From Prevotellaceae bacterium UBA1716 (GTDB taxonomy: Bacteria > Bacteroidota > Bacteroidia > Bacteroidales > Bacteroidaceae), in contig DCIW01000163.1 in NCBI GenBank assembly GCA_002317225.1, positions 1 through 8,786 on the forward strand: a stretch of DNA of 8,786 nt. Reading direction: 5' to 3'. Each line of letters opens with the position of its first letter. Within the stretch, counting starts at the first letter, position 1. The notes under the pieces were generated by a model. It did no database searches. It saw only the letters and a program-made list of their open reading frames with translations, and was not told the DNA's origin. Of this stretch, positions 1 through 5,921 are shown piece after piece. The translations under genes were made by a program, and so were the position numbers.

Positions 1-2609
1 CCTCCAATCATGATTGGAATGTTCACGCCCTTCTGTTCGAGCATACGAGCCACACCGACCATCTCTTCGAGCGATGGGGTGATAAGTCCTGAGAGTCCGA
101 TAATGTCCACCTTTTCCGCGATTGCTTTCTCCACAATCTCTTCGGTAGGAACCATCACTCCAAGGTCGACAATCTCATAATTGTTGCAAGCAAGGATAAC
201 GGAAACGATATTCTTGCCAATGTCGTGCACATCACCTTTCACGGTAGCAAGCAAGACTTTTCCCGCCTTTTTTGCTCCTTCGGTTCGTGCCGCCTCGATG
301 TATGGTTGGAGGATGCCAACGGTCTTCTTCATCGTGCGAGCGGTCTTGACCACTTGAGGAAGGAACATCTTGCCTGAGCCGAAGAGTTCGCCAACGGTAT
401 TCATAGCAGTCATGAGCGGACCTTCGATTATCTCCACGGGATTAGGATATTTGTCGAGTGCCTCAAGAACATCTGCCTCAACGTAATCGCCCACTCCCTT
501 GATAAGAGCATACTGCAGTCGCTCTTCAACCGACTTAGTTCGCCAATCATCCTTCTTATTTCCCCCTTCGGGGGTTAGGGGGCCGTTTTTCTCCGCTTTG
601 ATGCGGTCGGCTATCTCGATAAGTCGCTCCGTTGCACCTGAATCCGTATTGAGAAGGACATCATCTATTGCCCTCAGTACATCTTCGGGTATCTCACTAT
701 AAATCACTTGAGTAGACGGATTGACGATACCGAAGTCCTGTCCTTTCTCAATAGTATGATAAAGGAAAACGGCATGCATCGCCTCACGGATATAATTGTT
801 GCCTCGGAAGGAGAAGGAAAGATTGGACATACCACCCGAAACGTGTGCTCCAGGGAGGTTTTGCTTTATCCATTCGGTTGCACGGATAAAGTCGAGGGCA
901 TAATTGTTATGCTCTTCCATACCCGTTGCAACGGCAAGTACGTTAGGGTCGAAAATGATGTCGAGAGGATTGAAACCAACCTTCTCCACGAGTATATCGT
1001 ATGCTCGTTTGCATATTTCAATCTTGCGCTCAAAGGTAGTTGCCTGACCTTGTTCGTCGAATGCCATAACAACTGTTGCAGCACCCATTCGTTTTATTTC
1101 TTGGGCATGAGAGATAAACTTCTCCTCGCCTTCCTTGAGCGAAATAGAATTGACGATGCACTTGCCCTGAACACACTTCATACCAGCACTTATGACTGCC
1201 CAATCACTTGAGTCGATCATAACTGGAACCTTCGAGATATCAGGGTCGGACATCATAAGGTTGAGGAACGTAACCATCTCTGCCTTAGCGTCGAGAAGTC
1301 CGTCATCCATATTGACATCAAGAACGAGAGCGCCATCTTCCACTTGCTTACGAGCAATGCTCAATGCCTCGTCATAGTTCTTCTCGTTGATAAGACGAAG
1401 GAACTTGCGTGAACCTGCCACATTGCATCGCTCACCTACATTGACAAAGCGAACCTCTGGAGTGACTTCAAGGAGTTCAAGTCCGGAAAGAAGCATGTTT
1501 GCAGAAGGCGAAACCGGCACATGAGGCTTTTTATAATGCATAATGCATAATTCATGATGCATAATTGGCTGGCGCTTGGCTATCCCTTCTTTCGCTGTCG
1601 TAATCCCAGGACTTTCCAAGTCCGCCCCCAATACTAACTCCTCACTCCTAACTAAAGAACCGTATTTCGCAATGAATTCATCTGTAGTTCCACAACATCC
1701 ACCAATAATGTTTACGAGTCCCTCGTCCACATATTCCTTCACTTGCTCAGCCATGTGTTCTGGAGTCTCATCATAGAGACCGAGCGAGTTTGGAAGACCA
1801 GCATTAGGATGGGCAGAAATATAGTATGGTGCCTTATCGGCAAGCAACTTCACGAATTGTTTCAACTGGCGTGCTCCAAATGAGCAATTCAAACCGATGG
1901 AGAAGATATCTGCATGCTGAATACTTGCAAGAACCGCTTCAAGAGTCTGACCAGAAAGGGTACGTCCTGCCACATCGCTTACGGTAAACGAAAGCATGAT
2001 TGGCACACGACGACCTACAACCTTGAACGCTTCTTCTGCAGCATAAAGGGCTGCCTTACAATTAAGTGTATCGAAGATAGTTTCGATTATCAACGCATCT
2101 ACCCCACCCTCTACAAGTGCCTCCATCTGCTCTTGGAATGCAGAGGACAGTTCGTCGAACGAGAGGGAACGAAGGGCTGGATTGTTTACATCTGGAGATA
2201 TGCTGAGTGCCTTATTCGAAGGCCCCACATCACCAACAACAAATCGTGGTTTCTCCGGATTCTTCTTCGTATATTCATCTGCTATTTCACGAGCAATACG
2301 AGCACCGGCAAGATTAAGTTGACGAACATAATCCTGCACATTATAGTCTGCCATCGAGATGCGTTGGCTTGAGAATGTATTGGTTGTGATGATATCTGCT
2401 CCCGCTTCAAGATAGCGACGATGGATATCCTGAATGACATCTGGGCGTGTGAGGTTGAGAATATCATTATTTCCAGCCATCTGCCAAGTGATATCCTTAA
2501 ACTGTTCGCCCCTAAAATCCTCTTCCTTCAGTTTATACGACTGAATCATAGTGCCCATTGCACCATCAAGAATCAGTATCCTATCCTTAATTATATCCTT
2601 TATACCCAT
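1..2609 (-). CDS. metH: Cobalamin-dependent methionine synthase, 3' end beyond window
   Basis: Transfers the methyl group of methyltetrahydrofolate to homocysteine via cobalamin, giving methionine in the cytoplasm. The frame is open from ATG (2609-2607) to the edge, 869 codons; an upstream in-frame TAA at 2625-2627 makes this the first ATG. Domains in order: homocysteine/zinc domain (about 1-310; zinc ligands Cys242 and GGCC Cys305/Cys306), pterin-binding domain (about 375-640; FVNVGER, MIDSSDW, FDPN), cap domain (about 660-745; EGPLMTAMNTVG, FLPQVVK), start of the B12 domain with DVHDIGKN, where His795 is the lower cobalt ligand, and SGLITPS. The rest of the B12 domain and any activation domain lie outside. 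His795 corresponds to E. coli His759; the extra length is mainly a linker insert at residues 317-359. It follows smpB by 64 nt with no promoter visible, so co-transcription is likely. No cobalamin riboswitch is seen upstream. Confidence 0.97.
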   Translation of the reverse strand, partial: MGIKDIIKDRILILDGAMGTMIQSYKLKEEDFRGEQFKDITWQMAGNNDILNLTRPDVIQDIHRRYLEAGADIITTNTFSSQRISMADYNVQDYVRQLNLAGARIAREIADEYTKKNPEKPRFVVGDVGPSNKALSISPDVNNPALRSLSFDELSSAFQEQMEALVEGGVDALIIETIFDTLNCKAALYAAEEAFKVVGRRVPIMLSFTVSDVAGRTLSGQTLEAVLASIQHADIFSIGLNCSFGARQLKQFVKLLADKAPYYISAHPNAGLPNSLGLYDETPEHMAEQVKEYVDEGLVNIIGGCCGTTDEFIAKYGSLVRSEELVLGADLESPGITTAKEGIAKRQPIMHHELCIMHYKKPHVPVSPSANMLLSGLELLEVTPEVRFVNVGERCNVAGSRKFLRLINEKNYDEALSIARKQVEDGALVLDVNMDDGLLDAKAEMVTFLNLMMSDPDISKVPVMIDSSDWAVISAGMKCVQGKCIVNSISLKEGEEKFISHAQEIKRMGAATVVMAFDEQGQATTFERKIEICKRAYDILVEKVGFNPLDIIFDPNVLAVATGMEEHNNYALDFIRATEWIKQNLPGAHVSGGMSNLSFSFRGNNYIREAMHAVFLYHTIEKGQDFGIVNPSTQVIYSEIPEDVLRAIDDVLLNTDSGATERLIEIADRIKAEKNGPLTPEGGNKKDDWRTKSVEERLQYALIKGVGDYVEADVLEALDKYPNPVEIIEGPLMTAMNTVGELFGSGKMFLPQVVKTARTMKKTVGILQPYIEAARTEGAKKAGKVLLATVKGDVHDIGKNIVSVILACNNYEIVDLGVMVPTEEIVEKAIAEKVDIIGLSGLITPSLEEMVGVARMLEQKGVNIPIMIG
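561..584. repeat. GC-rich palindromic repeat inside metH (linker 2)
   Basis: On the minus strand it reads GGCCCCCTAACC then CCCGAAGGGGGA. The five C's and five G's around GAA can form a short hairpin. It closely matches the intergenic element at 2645-2673, which has the same flanks with two extra bases. In metH it is read in frame as GPLTPEGGN, in the linker between the pterin and cap domains, where MetH proteins vary in sequence. Seen directly: the similarity and the open frame. Inferred: that it is a dispersed repeat family. Confidence 0.75.
1533..1566. repeat. Degenerate 7-bp tandem repeat, ATAATGC type
   Basis: Consecutive heptamers ATAATGC, ATAATGC, ATAATTC, ATGATGC and a partial ATAATT fill the stretch. 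The same unit, read as CATAATK, recurs in the intergenic region at 5804-5831. Here it lies within metH and is translated. Because 7 is not a multiple of 3, gain or loss of one unit would shift the metH frame. Confidence 0.8.
1634..1654. repeat. Degenerate 7-bp tandem repeat, CTAACTC type
   Basis: Three consecutive heptamers, CTAACTC, CTCACTC and CTAACTA, form a short degenerate tandem array within metH. On the coding strand it reads as TTAGTTAGGAG then TGAGGAGTTAG and is translated LVRSEEL. A/G-rich heptad strings of this kind are, in my recollection, common between genes in Prevotella-like genomes; that part is not provable here. Confidence 0.65.
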
Positions 2610-2644
2610 TCTATATACCTTTGTTTATCCCAGTAACTCCAATT

Positions 2645-2673
2645 CCTCCCCCTCGGGGGAGTTAGAGGGGGCC
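2645..2673. repeat. GC-rich palindromic repeat between smpB and metH
   Basis: The element abuts the smpB TAA stop (2674-2676). CTCCCC and GGGGAG pair around a CTCG loop (2646-2661). An alternative 7-bp pairing of CCCCCTC with GAGGGGG on the minus strand competes with it. No U-tract follows on the minus strand, so it is unlikely to be an intrinsic terminator. The metH copy at 561-584 is the same element minus a few bases. In this 64-nt gap it could act as an mRNA stability or processing structure for the smpB-metH transcript; that is inference. Confidence 0.75.
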
Positions 2674-3150
2674 TTAGTTTCTCATTTTCTTTGCCATATC
2701 CATCGCTCTCTTATCTTCCTTCTCCTTGAGCGACTGGCGTTTATCATATTCCTTCTTACCACGAGCAAGTGCTATCTGCACCTTAGCCAATCCCTTTTCG
2801 TTGATGAACATACGTACAGGAACAATGGTAAAACCAGGTGCTTTTGTATCGGCTTCGAGGTTGCGGAGTTCCTTCTTGTTGAGCAGAAGTTTGCGTTCGC
2901 GACGCTCTACATGGTTATTGTACGAACCTTCCATATAAAGAGCCACATACATATTCTTTATCCACAATTCGCCATGGATAAAGTAGCAATAAGTGTCGAC
3001 AAGAGATGCCTTGCCCTGACGGATACTCTTGATTTCAGTTCCAGTCAGCACAATTCCCGCTGTATATGTATCGATGAACTCAAAATCAAACGAAGCACGC
3101 TTGTTCTTGATGTTCACTTTTGGTTGTTTTATATCTTGTTTCTTTGCCAT
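2674..3150 (-). CDS. smpB: SsrA-binding protein SmpB
   Basis: Binds tmRNA (SsrA) and delivers it to stalled ribosomes, so that the incomplete protein is tagged and the ribosome released (trans-translation, cytoplasm). At 158 residues it has normal family length. Family hallmarks: NKRASFDFEF near residues 16-25, GTEIKSIRQGK at 37-47, the NNHVERRERKLLLNKKEL segment at 78-95, and the basic tail GKKEYDKRQSLKEKEDKR at 131-148 that enters the ribosomal decoding region. The ATG lies 3 nt after the stop of the upstream DMP19-like gene, so translation is probably coupled. metH follows after a 64-nt gap filled partly by a palindromic repeat. No tmRNA gene is visible in this window. Confidence 0.97.
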   Translation of the reverse strand: MAKKQDIKQPKVNIKNKRASFDFEFIDTYTAGIVLTGTEIKSIRQGKASLVDTYCYFIHGELWIKNMYVALYMEGSYNNHVERRERKLLLNKKELRNLEADTKAPGFTIVPVRMFINEKGLAKVQIALARGKKEYDKRQSLKEKEDKRAMDMAKKMRN

Positions 3151-3153
3151 TGT

Positions 3154-3654
3154 TTAGTACAATTCAATGTTTTCGATGACGAGTTTTGCAATTGCGGGAG
3201 TCTCCTTCTCCTGATAATCATCGAGGAAGTCATCTCCATAATCATTAAGTTTTTCGAGTTCCTCATACATCGCCATAAATTCTTCTTCGGTCTTCTCTTT
3301 CGCAAATTCCTCCATGTGTGCATGATATTCCTTCTTCACATTGAAGAGAAGTTTCGAGAGCTCTTTACGTTCCCAAAGTTTCTTCAAGGCTATAGGGAAT
3401 GGCCCTTCAAGCACATAAGGGGCATATCCATTCTCGATGAGTTGGATAAATCCGCCTTCCATCACCTCCTCAAGCACATAGCGATATGCCAGAAGCGTGT
3501 GCTGGTGAGCATTCAGACTCATAATATTCTCTGAAGTGAGTCCTCCACCAAGTTCTTGAAGATAATAGTCGGTCACGAACATCACAAACTCTGCCGCAGA
3601 CATTTGTCCGTATGCTTCGATTGCTCGTTCTTTATTGATATGTATTTCTGTCAT
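3154..3654 (-). CDS. DMP19-like (DUF4375 family) acidic protein
   Basis: A 166-residue soluble protein with no signal peptide or membrane segment. The central motif VMEGGFIQLIENGYAPYV (64-81), preceded by LNAHQHTLLAY (48-57), is the family signature of DUF4375/DMP19 domains. The family is named for Neisseria DMP19, a DNA-mimic protein that uses an acidic surface to sequester a transcription factor. The C-terminal part here is strongly acidic (EELEKLNDYGDDFLDDYQEK, 131-150), consistent with but not proof of DNA mimicry. It is the first gene after a Bacteroidetes-type promoter and is followed 3 nt later by smpB, then metH, making it the likely operon leader. Its partner and role are unknown. 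The family call is by remembered motif, fairly sure; the mimic function is speculative. Confidence 0.8.
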   Translation of the reverse strand: MTEIHINKERAIEAYGQMSAAEFVMFVTDYYLQELGGGLTSENIMSLNAHQHTLLAYRYVLEEVMEGGFIQLIENGYAPYVLEGPFPIALKKLWERKELSKLLFNVKKEYHAHMEEFAKEKTEEEFMAMYEELEKLNDYGDDFLDDYQEKETPAIAKLVIENIELY

Positions 3655-3672
3655 AATCTATTGTTTAGCATG

Positions 3673-3704
3673 CAAAGATACGGTTTTTCTTTCATATTGC
3701 ACAA
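3673..3704 (-). promoter_or_regulatory. Bacteroidetes-type promoter for the DMP19-like/smpB/metH operon
   Basis: On the minus strand a perfect -7 box TATCTTTG (plus 3673-3680, consensus TAnnTTTG) is preceded by TTG at plus 3702-3704, with 21 nt between, fitting the -33/-7 layout of the main Bacteroidetes sigma factor. Transcription would begin near 3666, leaving a leader of only about 12 nt before the ATG at 3654. Confidence 0.75.
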
Positions 3705-3772
3705 TAGTATAGGTCGATTTGAGAATATTATTCTAAAAAATGTATGTTTTGTTTATTATTTTTACATATATA

Positions 3773-3804
3773 TTTGGAAATATACAAACAACACACTATA
3801 TTTG
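3773..3804 (+). promoter_or_regulatory. Bacteroidetes-type promoter for the small secreted protein
   Basis: TTTG (3773-3776) and TATATTTG (3797-3804) are separated by 20 nt, matching the -33 and -7 (TAnnTTTG) elements. The expected start near 3811 gives a leader of about 30 nt, A/T-rich and without a Shine-Dalgarno sequence, as is usual in this phylum. It is back-to-back with the minus-strand promoter at 3673-3704; the two -33 boxes are about 70 bp apart. Confidence 0.75.
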
Positions 3805-3840
3805 CGTCATATTTTATAAACCTATCTAACTATAAAAATT

Positions 3841-4290
3841 ATGAAAAAGCTTTTTATCTCTTTTGCTGCAACTATCATTGCATTCTTTGCAGCTACAAAT
3901 GCTAATGCTTACGAATTTGATGGTATCGACCTTAATGCTCCTCAGCAGCAAGTTACTCGTGAAATCTCAGTAAAGGGTTATACTTGGAATCAGGAAAAGC
4001 AATGTCTCGTGGGCAATTGCCAAGGTACTGAAATCGCCCTCAGTCTCAATCTTTATGATGTAACTGAAAGTGGTCATGTCGGACAACTCATCGTTGATGT
4101 GCCTTTGAAGGGTGACGAGGCTATCAAGTCTGCCACCATTATCTTCAACGTCATCTACCACAAGATTGCTTCTACCGCAACGGCAATAACTTACTCTGTG
4201 GCAAACGATGGCACAACAATGGTTCTCTCAAAGACCGACACAGGTATCAAACTAACTTATAACACCCCTTATTACAAGGCTAAGAAATAA
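3841..4290 (+). CDS. Small secreted protein of unknown function
   Basis: The 149-residue product begins with a clear type I signal peptide: MKK, a hydrophobic core (LFISFAATIIAFFAA), then cleavage most likely after ANA23. The mature protein is about 126 residues. It has no lipobox and no further membrane segment, so it should be periplasmic or released. Two cysteines close together (Cys55, Cys60 in KQCLVGNCQG) could form a disulfide. The second half alternates polar and hydrophobic residues with many Thr/Ser (IASTATAITYSV, GTTMVLSKTD), suggesting a small beta-rich fold. I do not recognise a catalytic motif or family; it resembles short exported hypotheticals of Prevotella and Bacteroides. It stands alone: its own strong-looking promoter upstream and a convergent gene downstream. 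Start chosen by the signal peptide and promoter distance. Confidence 0.85.
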   Translation: MKKLFISFAATIIAFFAATNANAYEFDGIDLNAPQQQVTREISVKGYTWNQEKQCLVGNCQGTEIALSLNLYDVTESGHVGQLIVDVPLKGDEAIKSATIIFNVIYHKIASTATAITYSVANDGTTMVLSKTDTGIKLTYNTPYYKAKK

Positions 4291-4412
4291 CAGACGGATA
4301 AATTCGGAAATACTACTGTCGGGTAAACATACATAAAGGACTCAATCTGAATATTATTCCAATAGGCAATACTCCTTTTTATAAAAAAATATTTTTTTTG
4401 CACAAAATGGCA

Positions 4413-4512
4413 AACATCCTACCAAAACGGAGTTAACGTCCTGATATTCAATATAAATATATTGGTAGGATGTTGCTCAAACATCCTACCAACATCCTAC
4501 CAACATCCTACC
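4413..4512. repeat. Array of the 11-bp word AACATCCTACC (five copies, one inverted)
   Basis: Exact copies lie at 4413-4423, then inverted at 4464-4474, then three head-to-tail with no spacer at 4480-4490, 4491-4501 and 4502-4512. The inverted copy can pair with either neighbour; with the first tandem copy it makes a perfect 13-bp stem (4462-4474 with 4480-4492) around a 5-nt loop GCTCA. No A/T pattern of a replication origin or spacer pattern of a CRISPR is present. The function is unknown; it may be a dispersed element, a protein-binding array or a 3' end structure. Confidence 0.85.
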
Positions 4513-4569
4513 ACTCCCACCAGAGGAAAGTGAGGCTATTTGATGTATCGGAAATATATTATCTATTGG

Positions 4570-4660
4570 AAGACATACACATTAGTAATGAAAGACAAAG
4601 TCCGTCTGCACGAACATCGATGTCCGTGCAGACGGACAAGTCTTTTCATTAGGGTGTCTT
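4570..4660 (-). terminator. Long hairpin after the esterase gene, probable terminator
   Basis: The core is a perfect 13-bp stem, GTCCGTCTGCACG (4600-4612) with its complement at 4625-4637, around a loop that itself contains the palindrome ACATCGATGT. Outer arms also pair: AAAGAC/GTCTTT (4591-4596/4640-4645), AATG/CATT and AAGACA/TGTCTT (4570-4575/4655-4660). It begins 3 nt past the esterase stop codon. On the minus strand the core is followed by TTTGTCTTTCATT, a moderate U-rich tail. It may also stop plus-strand transcripts, since AAGTCTTTTCATT follows on that strand. Confidence 0.7.
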
Positions 4661-4662
4661 CG

Positions 4663-5757
4663 TTACCACCACTGCATCAATACTCTCAAGTAAGCAACCA
4701 ATTCAGCAGCCATCTTCTGATGCTGCCAATAACTTGGATGCCAGTCAGCTCCATATTTGAGCGAACCATCATGAGGAACGAAGTCGAACTGATAGATTTC
4801 CTTCTCACCACCCTTCTTGATTTCTGCAACAGCAGCATCCATGGCTGACTTTGCCGCAGCAAGTTGGTCGCCGGTCATCATACTTCCACAAAGAAGCACA
4901 ATCTTTGCATTCGGATTGTGAGTGCGAACCTGCTTTACAAGATTGACATAACCCTTCTTCAAGAGTTCAGGATCGGCACCTGTGGTACTTGTATCATTTG
5001 TTCCAAGATTGATACAAACAACCTGTGGCTGGAAGCGTGAAAAATCCCAATCTTCGCTCTTGTCGTAAAGGAGTGTGTGAGTATATTCTGTATTCATATT
5101 CACATTGTCTCCTGTACGAGGTCCATTATATCCACGATACACACCAATACCGGAACGAGCTGTAGCATAATGAATTGCTCCAAGGTCGCGAGCTGCCTGA
5201 GCGGCGTATGTATAATAATGGTTTGAAGTCTCATCAGAGAAATGCTGATTCTCACCGATTGCCTCATTTCCATATCCACAAGTGATGGAATTACCAACGA
5301 ACTCAATTTTACGTTCTGGAATAGCAGGAGCATCAGTCAATGTTCGACCTTTGTCAACTACAAATCCTCTGAACTCAGGTCGACGGTCATATCCTTCATT
5401 TACATACATGATAGCAGCCTGATGGTTTCCTTCCGGAAGTGCAGCGGCAAGCGTCACAAGGGAGTCACGCATATTGTTGAATCCAACCTTGAATGCCTCA
5501 CAACCATCAATTGATGCCATAAAGTAACCACTATTTGGTTTTGCTATCATCTTGAGCGATGTGCCAGTAAAACCTGTACGAATCTGCACTCCAGGGAATG
5601 TGAAAAGTGGAGCCTCCGGATTCTTCATCGACACACGACCGATATATTGGATATGGGAATCGGTTGGTTTGATGACTGTACCTCTTGGCTGAAGTGTCTG
5701 AGCATTTGCCGAGAAGGCAGCCATTGATAATGCTAATATTGCTAATTGTCTTTTCAT
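4663..5757 (-). CDS. Exported SGNH-fold carbohydrate esterase, CE2-type
   Basis: Likely removes acetyl or other ester groups from polysaccharides outside the cytoplasm. The 364 residues start with a type I signal peptide (MKRQLAILALSMAAFSANA, cut before Gln20). Residues about 30-145 form the jelly-roll-like N-terminal domain typical of CE2 esterases (HIQYIGRVSM, FPGVQIRTGFTGTSLKM). The SGNH hydrolase domain follows: block I GNSITCGYG with nucleophile Ser157, block II around Ser202-Gly203, block III LGTNDT with Asn254, and block V DWHPS with Asp338 and catalytic His340. All catalytic blocks are intact and length is normal for the family. The gene seems monocistronic: a -7 promoter box upstream, a hairpin directly after the stop. 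No SusC/SusD or glycosidase genes adjoin it, so the substrate cannot be read from context; acetylated plant xylan or mannan is a family-based guess. Confidence 0.9.
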   Translation of the reverse strand: MKRQLAILALSMAAFSANAQTLQPRGTVIKPTDSHIQYIGRVSMKNPEAPLFTFPGVQIRTGFTGTSLKMIAKPNSGYFMASIDGCEAFKVGFNNMRDSLVTLAAALPEGNHQAAIMYVNEGYDRRPEFRGFVVDKGRTLTDAPAIPERKIEFVGNSITCGYGNEAIGENQHFSDETSNHYYTYAAQAARDLGAIHYATARSGIGVYRGYNGPRTGDNVNMNTEYTHTLLYDKSEDWDFSRFQPQVVCINLGTNDTSTTGADPELLKKGYVNLVKQVRTHNPNAKIVLLCGSMMTGDQLAAAKSAMDAAVAEIKKGGEKEIYQFDFVPHDGSLKYGADWHPSYWQHQKMAAELVAYLRVLMQWW

Positions 5758-5783
5758 ATTATATGTTTGTTTGATTAGTTGTG

Positions 5784-5791
5784 CAAAGATA
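5784..5791 (-). promoter_or_regulatory. -7 promoter box of the esterase gene
   Basis: The minus strand reads TATCTTTG, a perfect TAnnTTTG box, 26 nt upstream of the ATG at 5757. The surrounding GCAAAGATA on the plus strand is identical to that at the operon promoter at 3673-3680. No TTTG or TTG sits at the expected -33 distance, so this promoter may be weak or activator-dependent. Confidence 0.6.
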
Positions 5792-5803
5792 GTGATTTTA
5801 ATT

Positions 5804-5831
5804 CATAATGCATTACTCACAAATCATAATT
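5804..5831. repeat. Degenerate 7-bp tandem repeat, CATAATK type
   Basis: Four heptamers in register: CATAATG, CATTACT, CACAAAT and CATAATT. Two of the four match the units of the array inside metH (1533-1566). It lies between the esterase -7 box and the V-ATPase terminator and covers the position where a -33 element would be expected. Confidence 0.55.
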
Positions 5832-5854
5832 GACAAAGAAGTATTATAATTAGC

Positions 5855-5894
5855 AAAAAAATACTGTCATTCAGTAACAAACCGAATGACAGTA
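5855..5894 (-). terminator. Intrinsic terminator of the V-type ATPase operon
   Basis: A perfect 11-bp stem pairs TACTGTCATTC (5862-5872) with GAATGACAGTA (5884-5894) around an 11-nt loop. Read on the minus strand, the stem is followed directly by seven T's (plus-strand A's 5855-5861). It lies 82 nt downstream of the subunit K stop codon, after a GC-rich repeat, and is the obvious end of the operon transcript. It also shields the downstream esterase promoter from read-through. Confidence 0.88.
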
Positions 5895-5921
5895 CATTAT
5901 TATTCTTTCTCTCCAGAGATT

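Larger units (their letters stand above)
1533..1661 (-). other. Repeat-derived insert in MetH linker 1
   Basis: These bases encode residues 317-359, between the zinc-binding GGCC motif and LSGLELLEV at the start of the pterin domain. The stretch from GGCCGTT to LSGLE is 64 residues here, against about 27 in E. coli MetH as I remember it, so roughly 37 residues are extra. It contains two 7-bp degenerate tandem repeats (1533-1566 and 1634-1654) and a perfect 6-bp inverted repeat with a 3-nt loop (1609-1623, GGACTT/AAGTCC). The peptide (for example QPIMHHELCIMHY) has no look of a folded domain. The frame is kept throughout. Insert limits are approximate. Confidence 0.7.
4291..4662. other. Convergent intergenic region without a gene
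   Basis: These 372 bases separate the plus-strand secreted-protein gene from the minus-strand esterase gene. The first 120 bases hold nothing recognisable except an A7-TA-T8 tract at 4383-4399, which lacks a usable loop and is a poor terminator. The rest holds the 11-bp word array (4413-4512) and the long hairpin (4570-4660). Short reading frames here have no start context, promoter or protein resemblance and are not called. Confidence 0.7.

Noticed and set aside
708..1211. Plus-strand open frame of 167 codons
   Set aside because: It lies wholly opposite the conserved pterin and cap domains of metH and its product resembles no protein family.
1533..1661. Frameshift or pseudogene in metH at the insert
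   Set aside because: Translation runs without a stop from the ATG to the window edge and family motifs on both sides are in the same frame.
2610..2673. Cobalamin riboswitch upstream of metH
   Set aside because: The gap is only 64 nt and filled by a short GC-rich palindrome; no B12-box-like conserved elements or multi-stem fold are present.
2551..3534. Plus-strand open frame of 327 codons
   Set aside because: Antisense to metH start, smpB and the DMP19-like gene, all of which have strong family motifs; the long frame is a by-product of their codon use.
4383..4399. A7-TA-T8 tract as terminator of the secreted-protein gene
   Set aside because: An A/T-only stem with a 2-nt centre cannot form a stable hairpin; the GC-rich hairpin at 4600-4637 is a better candidate.
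4480..4512. Tandem AACATCCTACC copies as a CRISPR array
   Set aside because: Units are 11 bp and directly adjacent with no spacers, and no cas gene is near.
4540..4848. Plus-strand open frame of 102 codons in the convergent gap
   Set aside because: It runs through the hairpin into the antisense of the esterase gene, has no promoter box upstream and no recognisable protein features.
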